64,000 nucleotides of DNA from Candidatus Staskawiczbacteria bacterium RIFOXYD1_FULL_32_13. Its GTDB lineage: Bacteria; Patescibacteriota; Minisyncoccia; Minisyncoccales; Staskawiczbacteraceae. The notes under the pieces are model-generated. The model worked only from the letters and a program-made list of their open reading frames with translations. It searched no databases and was not told the origin of the DNA. Shown one piece after another: positions 31,689-39,488 of the stretch. The translations under genes were made by a program, and so were the position numbers. The stretch's first letter is position 1. The number at the start of each line of letters is the position of its first letter. The stretch is taken from positions 29,134 through 93,133 of the forward strand of contig MHPU01000039.1 in the NCBI GenBank assembly GCA_001820485.1, given 5' to 3'.

Positions 31689-32444
31689 ATGAAAAAGTTT
31701 TTATGGTTTATTCTACCAATTATTTTTCTTCTCATACTTTGGGAAATGATTTCGCATAGTGGTTTTGTTAGTATTACTCTTTTTCCTCCTCCATCTAAAG
31801 TTTTTGCTTCGCTCTGGGAAATGATAATATCTAAAACAATATTTTTAGATTTGCGTGATAGTTTATGGCGCCTTATCTTAGGACTTTTCCTAGGCTCAGC
31901 GTTTGGTGTTATTATAGGGTTGTTTACTGGAAGAAACAAAATTTTTGAAAATATTTTTTTACCTATTATCCAAATATTTCGCCCACTTCCGCCAGTAGCA
32001 ATTATTCCGCTTGTAATTATTTGGTTTGGTATTGATGACGGGGCAAAAATATTTTCTATTGCATTTGCAGTATTTTTTCCTGTTTGGCTTAATACTCATA
32101 TTGGAGTTGGAAGAATAGCACAAGAATTTTTATGGAGTGCAAAACTTCTCACAGCGTCCTCGATAAAAATATTTCATAAAATCGTTTTTCCTTCGGCAAT
32201 TCCATTTATAATTGCTGGAATAAGAACAGGTATTGCTGTAGCTTTTGTTATGGTTTTTGTTTCGGAACTCTCAGGAGCGTCAGGTGGATTAGGGTATAGA
32301 ATTTCTATTTCTAGTTTAACGTATCGCATTGATGAAATGATAGCAGCTTTAATTGTACTTGGTGCGCTTGGTGCCCTAACAGATCAATTGTTTGTTTTTG
32401 CAACAAATAAAATTTTTCCTTGGATTAAATTTTCAATAAAATGA
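31689..32444 (+). CDS. ABC transporter permease (NitT/TauT type)
   Basis: 251 residues with about six membrane helices. PSKVFASLWEMI near the start and the EAA loop (GRIAQEFLWSAKLLTASSIKIFHKIVFPSAIPFIIAG) match SsuC/TauC-like permeases; the Gly after the loop contacts the ATPase. The start is 6 bases after the binding-protein stop; the stop overlaps the ATPase gene. It completes the importer with the neighbours. Confidence 0.92.
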   Translation: MKKFLWFILPIIFLLILWEMISHSGFVSITLFPPPSKVFASLWEMIISKTIFLDLRDSLWRLILGLFLGSAFGVIIGLFTGRNKIFENIFLPIIQIFRPLPPVAIIPLVIIWFGIDDGAKIFSIAFAVFFPVWLNTHIGVGRIAQEFLWSAKLLTASSIKIFHKIVFPSAIPFIIAGIRTGIAVAFVMVFVSELSGASGGLGYRISISSLTYRIDEMIAALIVLGALGALTDQLFVFATNKIFPWIKFSIK

Positions 32445-33154
32445 ACCATATTTTAGTAAAAAATTTATCAGTTAATTATAAAAATTTTTGCGCTTTAAAG
32501 AGCGTAAATTTTGATGTTAATAAAGGTGAATTTGTAGCTATAGTCGGTAAATCTGGAAGTGGAAAAACTACTTTTTTGAAAGCGCTTGCTGGGTTTGTTC
32601 CATTTTTGGGTCAAGTTACTATACCAAAGAATATTGGTATGATGTTTCAGAATTATGCCACTTTTGCCTGGCTCACTGTTTCGGAAAATATAGCTTTTGG
32701 TCTGGATGGAAAAAATAGCAAAGAGCAAATTAAGATAATTGATGAACATTTAAAATTAGCAGAACTTGAGGATAAAAGAGATAAGTACCCCGCTGAGCTC
32801 TCAGGTGGGCAGATGCAACGTGTTGCTCTTGCTCGATCTTTGGCACATAATTCAGAGGTATTGTTAATGGATGAGCCATATGGTTCATTAGATGCATATA
32901 CAAGAGACAAGATGCAACAGTGGCTTTTGAATATTTGGACAAAGTATAATAAGACTATTGTGTTTGTAACGCACAATATTGAAGAAGCAATTTTTCTTGC
33001 TGATCGAGTTTTAGTTCTAAATGATCAAAAATTTGTTGGTGAATATAAAATATCATTTACGCGACCACGCAATGAAAGTATTAAATTTTCACCAGAATTT
33101 AATATATTACGTCAGGAAATCTTTGAATCACTAAATCAGCATCTCGTGTCATAG
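32441..33154 (+). CDS. ABC transporter ATP-binding protein (NitT/TauT type)
   Basis: 237 residues. Walker A GKSGSGKTT (about 36-44), Q-loop FQNYATF, signature LSGGQMQRVALARSLA, Walker B VLLMDEPYGSLD, and the switch His in VFVTHNIEEA are all present. The order and the short Q-loop region fit SsuB/TauB. Its start overlaps the permease stop (ATGA). An importer with all three parts is unusual for the reduced metabolism of this group. Confidence 0.94.
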   Translation: MNHILVKNLSVNYKNFCALKSVNFDVNKGEFVAIVGKSGSGKTTFLKALAGFVPFLGQVTIPKNIGMMFQNYATFAWLTVSENIAFGLDGKNSKEQIKIIDEHLKLAELEDKRDKYPAELSGGQMQRVALARSLAHNSEVLLMDEPYGSLDAYTRDKMQQWLLNIWTKYNKTIVFVTHNIEEAIFLADRVLVLNDQKFVGEYKISFTRPRNESIKFSPEFNILRQEIFESLNQHLVS

Positions 33155-33248
33155 TTTAGATTTATTATTACAAACAAAAAATTATTGTACTGACAGGTAA
33201 ATATTATAAATAAAATATTATTAATTTAAAAATAATAGAACTTTAAGG

Positions 33249-33277
33249 TTGACATATTTAAAATAATAGAATAATAT
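33249..33277 (+). promoter_or_regulatory. strong promoter of rplJ-rplL
   Basis: TTGACA (33249-33254) and TAATAT (33272-33277) with a 17-base spacer. About 265 bases of leader follow before rplJ. Confidence 0.75.
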
Positions 33278-33283
33278 ATAAAC

Positions 33284-33455
33284 ATAGTCCGCAGACGGTT
33301 TTGCCTCGCAAATATGCGAAATAATTTGGAGTTTTGCTCCAAGCAAGCCATAGGATCAAGTTTTAGATAATAGCGTAGTTTGTTCTACTACAACCTACTC
33401 ACTACTACCTACAAACTAAATTCGTCTGCGAAAAAGGTCGCAGTTTTTTTATTTC
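33284..33455 (+). promoter_or_regulatory. ribosomal protein L10 leader with attenuator
   Basis: The leader has a terminator-like stem CTGCG (33426-33430)/CGCAG (33439-33443) followed by seven T. CGTCTGCG (33423-33430) is perfectly complementary to CGCAGACG at the start of the transcript (33290-33297), so the long-range pairing would compete with the terminator. A hairpin TTGGAG/CTCCAA sits between. This fits the known L10 leader, where L10(L12)4 binding controls its own operon. After the terminator come repeated ATACCAATGAAAC words (33463, 33484), partly palindromic with ATTGGTAT. Confidence 0.7.
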
Positions 33456-33548
33456 AAGGCGATACCAATGAAACGAATAACATATACCAATGAAACTAAT
33501 ATTAGTATAATTGGTATGAAATTAGTATATTAGTATCGCGATGACGAA

Positions 33549-34040
33549 ATGGCATTAAATAAAGATCAGAAAAAAAAGCAGTTAGAGAGTTTAAAAGAAA
33601 AGATTGTAAATCAAAAATCAATAGTTTTTGTTGATTTCTCAAAAGTAGCATCAGATAAAATGTTTACTTTAAGAAAAAAACTTAAAGAAGAAGGATGTAA
33701 TTTAAAAATTGGAAAGAAAACATTAATTAGAGTAGCTTTTGGACAAGCAGGAATTTCTTTTTGGAATGTAATGAAAAAGAGTATCCCTGGGCAATTAGCT
33801 TTGGTTTTTGGAATTGAAGACGAAATAGCACCTGCTAGAATCTCAAATCAATTTTCAAAAGATAATGAAAATTTTAAGATTTTAGGAGGTATTTTTGAAA
33901 GTAGGTTTATTGATAGAGAAAAAGTATTGGTACTTGCGAATATTCCACCAAGAAATGAATTACTTGGTAGATTGGTTGGTTCGCTCGCCAGTCCAATGGC
34001 AAGTTTTGTAAGAGTATTAGATAAAATAGCAACAAAATAA
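33549..34040 (+). CDS. rplJ: 50S ribosomal protein L10
   Basis: 163 residues: MALNKDQKKKQLESLKEKIVNQ, SIVFVDFSKVASDKMFTLRKKLKEEG, and GIEDEIAPARISNQFSKDNENFKILGGIFE match L10, the base of the L7/L12 stalk. The C-terminal helix that binds L12 dimers (GRLVGSLASPMASFVRVLDKI) is present. Length is typical. It is transcribed with rplL, separated by a folded intergenic stretch. Confidence 0.95.
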   Translation: MALNKDQKKKQLESLKEKIVNQKSIVFVDFSKVASDKMFTLRKKLKEEGCNLKIGKKTLIRVAFGQAGISFWNVMKKSIPGQLALVFGIEDEIAPARISNQFSKDNENFKILGGIFESRFIDREKVLVLANIPPRNELLGRLVGSLASPMASFVRVLDKIATK

Positions 34041-34076
34041 TTAATTTATCGCTCGTAAATTAAATTTTTTCGCTCA

Positions 34077-34183
34077 GGATATTACTTTCCAAATGACGCG
34101 ATAATTTTTACCTGTTGGTAAAAATTTCACTCAGTTCTCAGCCACTGCGGTGGCTTCCGAAAAGCATTTGGAAAATAACATCC
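34077..34183. repeat. large imperfect palindrome between rplJ and rplL
   Basis: GGATATTACTTTCCAAATG (34077-34095) is complementary to CATTTGGAAAATAACATCC (34165-34183) with three mismatches; inside are ATTTTTAC/GTAAAAAT and CCAC/GTGG stems. TTCGCTCA appears on both sides. It may set the rplL:rplJ ratio through mRNA structure, or be a repeat element; both are inference. Confidence 0.55.
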
Positions 34184-34212
34184 TTCGCTCAAAATTTATT
34201 TTTATAAAAAAA

Positions 34213-34614
34213 ATGACAGATGAAATAAAAGCAGAAGTGCCAGCTAAATTTAAAAATTTGGTTGAGGAAATAAAAAAACTTCCAGTTGTGGAACTGGCAG
34301 AACTTGTAAAAGTTTTGGAAGCAGAGTTTGGAGTTTCAGCAGCAGCTCCAGTAGCTGTAGCTGGACCTGCAGCAGGCCCAGTAGAGGAGAAAACAGCTTT
34401 TAATGTAGAATTAAAAGAAGTTGGAGCTCAAAAGATTGAAGTTATTAAAGTTGTAAGAGATGTTACAGCAAAAGGATTAAAAGAATCAAAAGACTTGGTT
34501 GACTTAGCAGCAGCTGGAACAGCTCAATTGATTAAAGAAGGGGTAAAGAAAGAAGAAGCTGATGAAATTGCAAAGAGATTTACAACCGCAGGAGCAAAAG
34601 TAGAGATAAAATAA
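34213..34614 (+). CDS. rplL: 50S ribosomal protein L7/L12
   Basis: 133 residues from [20 protein letters not shown]; a longer in-frame start in the intergenic palindrome is rejected. The N-terminal dimerisation domain ([20 protein letters not shown]), Ala/Pro-rich hinge ([12 protein letters not shown]) and C-terminal domain ([39 protein letters not shown]) are all clear. It forms the flexible stalk that recruits translation factors. A terminator follows. Confidence 0.96.
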   Translation: MTDEIKAEVPAKFKNLVEEIKKLPVVELAELVKVLEAEFGVSAAAPVAVAGPAAGPVEEKTAFNVELKEVGAQKIEVIKVVRDVTAKGLKESKDLVDLAAAGTAQLIKEGVKKEEADEIAKRFTTAGAKVEIK

Positions 34615-34621
34615 AACACTC

Positions 34622-34653
34622 GTCATTGCGAGGAGCAAAGCGACGAAGCAATC
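34622..34653. repeat. partial copy of the GTCATTGCGAG dispersed repeat
   Basis: GTCATTGCGAGGAGCAAAGC plus GACGAAGCAATC matches the left arm of the larger palindromic repeats at 39892, 44472, 48951 and 53359; the right arm is missing. Confidence 0.7.
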
Positions 34654-34654
34654 T

Positions 34655-34678
34655 AAACAGGGGTAAAACCCTGTTTTT
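34655..34678 (+). terminator. terminator of rplJ-rplL
   Basis: AAACAGGG pairs with CCCTGTTT and is followed by T residues; it lies directly after a partial repeat. Confidence 0.85.
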
Positions 34679-34799
34679 GCTTGCAAAATTTTATAGTCGG
34701 AGTAACATTAACTAATATGACCAACGCACAACCGACATGGTGCCGTGTTGCGTCGCTGGCCAATGTCCTTTCTTTTAGGCATTTGCCTGGAGGGGTACG

Positions 34800-35033
34800 A
34801 TGGCCGATTTGGAATTTACTAAGAAAAATTTTCGGGCGTTGTATTGGCTGTGGAAAAACTACTTGTCTTCTGCTAAAGGAATGGCAACTGAAGTAGTTGA
34901 AGGGGCTGGGCGGTTGTATAGTGTTTTGATCTTTCAAATTCATTGTGAGGACAAAAACTCTGAATTTGACAAGCCGATTTCCGATCGTGCACGGATGTTG
35001 TGGCAACAATTCTTGGCATATATCACTATTTGA
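34800..35033 (+). CDS. orphan small protein (G+C-rich unit B)
   Basis: 77 residues from MADLEFTKKNFRALYWLWKN, chosen because GGAGG lies seven bases before the ATG, an unusually strong Shine-Dalgarno for this genome. An overlapping frame from 34681 has no such site. The protein is helical with aromatic residues and no known motif. Promoter-like TTGCAA and TAACAT with 16 bases between them lie near 34682, and its own terminator follows. G+C is visibly higher than in the neighbouring ribosomal genes. It is the only one of the four such units on the forward strand. Confidence 0.55.
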   Translation: MADLEFTKKNFRALYWLWKNYLSSAKGMATEVVEGAGRLYSVLIFQIHCEDKNSEFDKPISDRARMLWQQFLAYITI

Positions 35034-35057
35034 CTTTCGTGATATTGCCAAGAAGGA

Positions 35058-35083
35058 AGAGGGCTTTGCGGAGCCCTTTTTGT
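35058..35083 (+). terminator. terminator of G+C-rich unit B
   Basis: GGGCTTTGCGGAGCCC forms a stem of five pairs and is followed by TTTTTGTTTTTT. Confidence 0.9.
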
Positions 35084-35112
35084 TTTTTATATTTTTTGGT
35101 AATATATAATAT

Positions 35113-36075
35113 ATGAAAGATGATATATATAATAATTTAAAATTAGATTTGCCAGAACTCAAGGAAGGCGTTTTGTTAAAAGATTATACAACTTTTAAAA
35201 TTGGCGGTTTGGCCAAATATTTTTTTATTGCACATAGCAAAGAAATTTTAATAAAAGTAATAAAATTAGCAAAGACAAACAAAATTCCAATTTTTGTTTT
35301 AGGTGGTGGAAGCAATCTTTTAATATCTGATAAAGGGTTTAAGGGATTAGTTATAAAGTTAAAAGTTAAAAGTTATAAAGTAAATAAAAATAAAATTGTA
35401 GTTGATGCTGGGGTGGGTTTATCAAAATTAGTAAATTTAGTTTTAGAAAATAGTTTAACTGGAATGGATTGGGCTGCGGGGATTCCGGGGAGCACTGGTG
35501 GTGCAATTTATGGTAATGCTCAGGCATTTGGGGAAAAAATTTCAGATAATTTGATGGAAGTAGAATATCTTGATGTGAAAAGTTTAAAAATAAAAAAAGT
35601 ATCTAAAAAACAGTGTAAATTTACCTTAAAAAATAGCATATTTAAAAAAAATAAAAATTTGATAGTTTTATCTGCAACTTTTGATTTAAAGAAAGGAAAT
35701 ATTAATGAGATTCGTAAAAATGTATTAGAGCATATAAATTATAGAAAGAAAAATCATCCGATTAATTTTCCTTCAGCTGGTTCAGTTTTTGTAAATACTG
35801 AAACAAAAATAACTAATAAAAAATTGCTTGCAAAGTTTCCTGAATTAAAGTATTTTAATAGTAAGGGGGTAATTCCTTCAGGCTACTTAATTGAAAAGGT
35901 GGGGCTTTCCGGAAAACAAATTGGAGGAGCTAAGTTTTCTGATGTTCATGCAAATTTTATTGTAAACACGGGTAATGCGAAAGCACAAGATGTTTTAAAA
36001 TTAATCAAATTAGCCAAAAAAAAAGTAAAAAAAATTTTTAATATTAATCTGGAAACAGAAATACAAATATTATGA
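35113..36075 (+). CDS. murB: UDP-N-acetylenolpyruvoylglucosamine reductase MurB
   Basis: 320 residues. FAD-binding region: LKDYTTFKIGGLAKYFF, FVLGGGSNLLISDKGF, AGIPGSTGGAIYGNAQAFG. Catalytic parts: NYRKKNHPINFPSAGSVF with the Ser that donates a proton, and the final Glu in LETEIQIL. HANFIVNTGNA is also characteristic. MurB reduces the enolpyruvyl group to form UDP-MurNAc for peptidoglycan, using NADPH. Length fits the type II (shorter) form. Its stop overlaps the hpf start. Confidence 0.95.
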   Translation: MKDDIYNNLKLDLPELKEGVLLKDYTTFKIGGLAKYFFIAHSKEILIKVIKLAKTNKIPIFVLGGGSNLLISDKGFKGLVIKLKVKSYKVNKNKIVVDAGVGLSKLVNLVLENSLTGMDWAAGIPGSTGGAIYGNAQAFGEKISDNLMEVEYLDVKSLKIKKVSKKQCKFTLKNSIFKKNKNLIVLSATFDLKKGNINEIRKNVLEHINYRKKNHPINFPSAGSVFVNTETKITNKKLLAKFPELKYFNSKGVIPSGYLIEKVGLSGKQIGGAKFSDVHANFIVNTGNAKAQDVLKLIKLAKKKVKKIFNINLETEIQIL

Positions 36076-36452
36076 AAATAATAATTAAAACGAAGAATTT
36101 GGAATTGACGCCATCATTGGAAAATTATATTAATGAGAAAATTGGTAGTTTAGAAAAATTTATAAAAAATTTGCAAAAAGAGGAAGAGGGGAAAACATTG
36201 TCAGAAATCTTTGTAGAAGTAGAGAAAGAGTCAAAGCATCATAGGCATGGCGATATTTTTAGAGCAACAGCACAAGTTATTCTTCCAGGTAAAAGTTTGA
36301 TAGCTGAAGCTAAAGGAGAAGATTTGCTCTTAGTAATTGTAGAAGTAAAAGACGAACTTCAGCAGGAAATTAAAAAATATAAACTAAAAAAAATGGATGC
36401 GAAAATAAAAGGTGGTAGGAAAGCAAAGGATCAATTAAAATCAGAAACATAA
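36072..36452 (+). CDS. hpf: ribosome hibernation promoting factor (HPF/RaiA)
   Basis: 126 residues: MKIIIKTKNLELTPSLENYI, EKIGSLEKFI, IFVEVEKESKHHRHGDIFRATAQVILPGKSLIAEAKGEDLLLVIVEVKDELQQEI. This is the S30AE domain, which binds in the decoding channel of idle ribosomes. The short form lacks the C-terminal dimerisation domain. It is placed between murB and secA, a common order in this group and in Firmicutes (hpf-secA). Confidence 0.92.
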   Translation: MKIIIKTKNLELTPSLENYINEKIGSLEKFIKNLQKEEEGKTLSEIFVEVEKESKHHRHGDIFRATAQVILPGKSLIAEAKGEDLLLVIVEVKDELQQEIKKYKLKKMDAKIKGGRKAKDQLKSET

Positions 36453-36456
36453 AACA

Positions 36457-38922
36457 ATGTCAATTTTAACAAAAATTTTTGGTGATCCAAATGAAAAGTA
36501 TATAAAGAGTTTACAGCCAATTGTAGAAAAAATAAATTCTTTTGAAATAGAATTTTCAAAACTTTCATTACAAGAAATTAAAGAAAAAACCTTTCGACTT
36601 CGCTCAGGGCTAGCAAGTGGGAAAACTTTAGACGATATTCTCCCAGAGGCTTTTGCTTTGGTTAGAGAAGCAGGAAAAAGAACTTTAAATCAAAGGCATT
36701 TTGATAGTCAATTAATTGGAGGAATTGTTTTACATCAAGGTAAAATTGCAGAAATGAGAACCGGAGAAGGTAAAACTTTGTCTGCTACTTTGCCAGCTTA
36801 TTTAAATGCACTTTTAGGTAAAGGAGTTCATATTGTTACAGTTAACGAATATTTAGCAAAAAGAGATATGATTTGGATGGGACAGATTTATAATGCATTA
36901 GGATTAACTGCAGGATGCATTACAAATTCAGGAGGTTTTATTTATGATGAAAACTATAAAAATGAAAACGAAAAAGATGCAAAGAGAGATATAGTGGGAG
37001 GATTTTTAGTGGTGGAAGATTTTTTAAAACCAGTTTCAAAAAAAGAAGCTTATAGTGCTGATATAACATATGGAACTAATAATGAATTTGGTTTTGATTA
37101 TTTAAGAGATAATATGGTTTTTGATTTAGAACAAAAGGCACAAAGAGATTTTAATTTTGCAATTGTGGACGAAGTAGATTCAATTTTAATTGACGAAGCA
37201 AGAGTTCCTTTAATAATTTCTGGAGAAGCTGAGCCTGCAACTGAAAAATATTCATTATTTGCAAAAATTGTATCAAGTTTGGAAAAAGAAACAGATTATG
37301 TTTTAGATGAAAAATTAAAAACAGTCACTTTTACAGAAGAAGGTCAAAATAAAGTGGTAAATAAGTTGGGCCAAGATCCTTGGCAAGATAATGACATTAC
37401 AGCTACTCATCAATTGGAATCAGCTTTAAGAGCTAAGGCTTTGTTTATTAAAGATAGAGATTATGTTGCACAAAATGGCGAGATTTTAATTATTGATGAA
37501 TTTACAGGAAGAATTTTGCCTGGTAGAAGATGGTCAGCTGGTTTGCATCAAGCAGTTGAAGCTAAGGAAGGAGTAAGAGTGCAACCCGAGTCTGTAACTT
37601 ATGCCACAATAACTTTTCAAAATTATTTTCGCCTTTATAAAAAATTATCTGGAATGACAGGAACTGCTTTTACTTCAGCTGAAGAATTTGATAAAGTTTA
37701 TAAATTAGAAGTAGCAATTGTGCCAACAAATAAAACTATTGTTAGAAAAGATTTGCCAGATAAAATTTTTAAATCTGAAGCTGGAAAATTTAAGGCAGTT
37801 GTAAGGGAAATAAAAGAATTAAATCAAAGGGGCCAACCAATTTTAGTTGGAACAAGATCTGTAGAAAGAAATGAATATCTTGGAAGATTACTTGAAATGG
37901 AAGGAATTAAGCACGAAATTTTAAATGCCAAAAATCATCAAAGAGAAGGAGAAATAATTGCTCAAGCTGGCAGAAAAGGAGCTGTAACAATTGCTACAAA
38001 TATGGCAGGTCGAGGGGTTGACATCATACTTGGTGGCAACCCCGTAGACCCTGAGCATAGTCGAAGGGTCCGTGAATTGGGAGGTTTACACGTTATGGGT
38101 ACAGAAAGACACGAAGCTCGCAGAATTGATAATCAATTAAGGGGCAGGTCTGGTAGACAGGGAGATCCAGGAACTACTCAATTTTTTGTTTCTTTAGAAG
38201 ATGATTTAATGCGTATTTTTGGAGGAGATAGAATAAAGAATTTAATGACCACTTTCAATGTAGCCGAAGACGAACCAATTTCAGCTGGGATTTTGTCCGG
38301 TGCTTTAGAGTCAGCTCAAAGTAAAATAGAAGGTTTTAATTTTGATTCTCGCCATCATTTGCTTGAATATGATGATGTAATGAATAAGCATAGAGAAATA
38401 ATATATAAAAAAAGAAATGAATTTTTAGAAAAATCAGTATTGGAAGGCCCGTCCTTGCAACAATATGTTCTAGAGCTTGTAAAAAAAGCTGGGCACACAG
38501 AACAAGAATATTTAAATAAAGAAAAAGAATTAGGTGAGCAAAATATGAGGAATGTAGAGAAATTTGTGTGTTTAAAAGTTTTAGATACTTTATGGCAAGA
38601 TCATTTAAGCAATATGGAACATATGAGAGATTCTGTAAGACTTAGAGCTTATGGTGGAAAAGATCCTTTAGTTGAGTATAAAAATGAGGGACACCGAATG
38701 TTTGGCGAACTATTAAAAGAAATGGATTTTGAAATAGCACAAGATATTATGAGTGCTGGTTTAACGAAGCCATCTCAACAGATTAATACAGATTTGAAAA
38801 CAGATTTACACAGATCACAGACTGGCGGAAAACAAATCGGGCGGAACGATCCATGTCCGTGCGGAAGCGGAAAGAAATGGAAAAATTGCGGATTAATTAA
38901 TGCCCCGGAGCACAAAAAATAA
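36457..38922 (+). CDS. secA: preprotein translocase ATPase SecA
   Basis: 821 residues. Walker A MRTGEGKTLSATLPAYL, DEAD-like VDEVDSILIDEARVPLIISG, NMAGRGVDIILGGNP, HVMGTERHEARRIDNQLRGRSGRQGDPG and the C-terminal zinc motif GRNDPCPCGSGKKWKNCG are complete. SecA pushes unfolded proteins through SecYEG. Two dispersed repeats lie within the frame: CCTTTCGACTTCGCTCAGGG near codon 45 (giving TFRLRSGL) and CCCTGAGCATAGTCGAAGGG near codon 531 (giving DPEHSRR, an extra loop after GGNP). Confidence 0.97.
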   Translation: MSILTKIFGDPNEKYIKSLQPIVEKINSFEIEFSKLSLQEIKEKTFRLRSGLASGKTLDDILPEAFALVREAGKRTLNQRHFDSQLIGGIVLHQGKIAEMRTGEGKTLSATLPAYLNALLGKGVHIVTVNEYLAKRDMIWMGQIYNALGLTAGCITNSGGFIYDENYKNENEKDAKRDIVGGFLVVEDFLKPVSKKEAYSADITYGTNNEFGFDYLRDNMVFDLEQKAQRDFNFAIVDEVDSILIDEARVPLIISGEAEPATEKYSLFAKIVSSLEKETDYVLDEKLKTVTFTEEGQNKVVNKLGQDPWQDNDITATHQLESALRAKALFIKDRDYVAQNGEILIIDEFTGRILPGRRWSAGLHQAVEAKEGVRVQPESVTYATITFQNYFRLYKKLSGMTGTAFTSAEEFDKVYKLEVAIVPTNKTIVRKDLPDKIFKSEAGKFKAVVREIKELNQRGQPILVGTRSVERNEYLGRLLEMEGIKHEILNAKNHQREGEIIAQAGRKGAVTIATNMAGRGVDIILGGNPVDPEHSRRVRELGGLHVMGTERHEARRIDNQLRGRSGRQGDPGTTQFFVSLEDDLMRIFGGDRIKNLMTTFNVAEDEPISAGILSGALESAQSKIEGFNFDSRHHLLEYDDVMNKHREIIYKKRNEFLEKSVLEGPSLQQYVLELVKKAGHTEQEYLNKEKELGEQNMRNVEKFVCLKVLDTLWQDHLSNMEHMRDSVRLRAYGGKDPLVEYKNEGHRMFGELLKEMDFEIAQDIMSAGLTKPSQQINTDLKTDLHRSQTGGKQIGRNDPCPCGSGKKWKNCGLINAPEHKK

Positions 38923-38938
38923 CTTTTTTGTAAAAGAA

Positions 38939-38972
38939 AACCCGGGCCTCGACGAATCAAGGCGCACGGGTT
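38939..38972 (-). terminator. terminator of G+C-rich unit C
   Basis: On the reverse strand AACCCG and CGGGTT close a stem with inner GCCT/AGGC pairing, followed by TTTTCTTTT. The common flank TTTTGTAAAA beyond it also occurs at units A and D. Confidence 0.8.
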
Positions 38973-38998
38973 GAGTACTCGCGATGAGGTTGGTTTTC

Positions 38999-39406
38999 TC
39001 AGCACAGAACCAAAACATCGCCGGCTGAGAATCCAAAATCATCCATGTAGAATTGCCAGTCCTCGGGACCTTCGCCGACCATGGGCTTGGCCCATATTAG
39101 CGTGGGGACGCAATTGTCTCCGTCGGTGTAGTACCAGTGTTCCGGAAACACCAAAGTCTTTCCTCGTAGTTCCGTGGGGATCCTGTCTTTCTGTGTTAGC
39201 ATGCTTCGGGCATGGCTAGCGCCAGTGCGTTTTCCCAGCTTACCGACGATTCCCACCACTTCCTGACTTTTCCCACTCTGTTCGATGGGGAAGAAATTGG
39301 GTCGGAATTCCTGACCCAACTCGGCCGGCACCTCTCCTTGGCAAACCCAGTCATCCCTGCGCGGTTCCCACAAATCAGTCATTCGGAAAACCACATTGGT
39401 TTCCAT
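38999..39406 (-). CDS. orphan protein (G+C-rich unit C)
   Basis: 135 residues: METNVVFRMTDLWEPRRDDW at the start, then a Trp/Tyr/Pro-rich globular sequence. No known motif. AAGGAGAA lies four bases before the ATG, a strong Shine-Dalgarno. A consensus promoter reads toward it from the dinB side. A sample line (39121-39180) has 32 G or C in 60, far above secA or dinB. It is on the reverse strand between two forward genes. The three overlapping forward frames here lack such signals. Confidence 0.6.
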   Translation of the reverse strand: METNVVFRMTDLWEPRRDDWVCQGEVPAELGQEFRPNFFPIEQSGKSQEVVGIVGKLGKRTGASHARSMLTQKDRIPTELRGKTLVFPEHWYYTDGDNCVPTLIWAKPMVGEGPEDWQFYMDDFGFSAGDVLVLC

Positions 39407-39460
39407 TTCGTTCTCCTTGCAATAGGGGGGGTAAAAACTTTAGCACAATTCTATAGTTTT

Positions 39461-39488
39461 ATTATATCATATTATATAATCTTGTCAA
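39461..39488 (-). promoter_or_regulatory. consensus promoter of G+C-rich unit C
   Basis: On the reverse strand TTGACA (39488-39483) and TATAAT (39466-39461), spacer 16. It touches the GTG start of dinB on the other strand. Confidence 0.75.

Noticed and set aside
34681..34896. Open frame overlapping G+C-rich unit B
   Set aside because: It lacks a Shine-Dalgarno, while the frame starting at 34800 has GGAGG at good distance.
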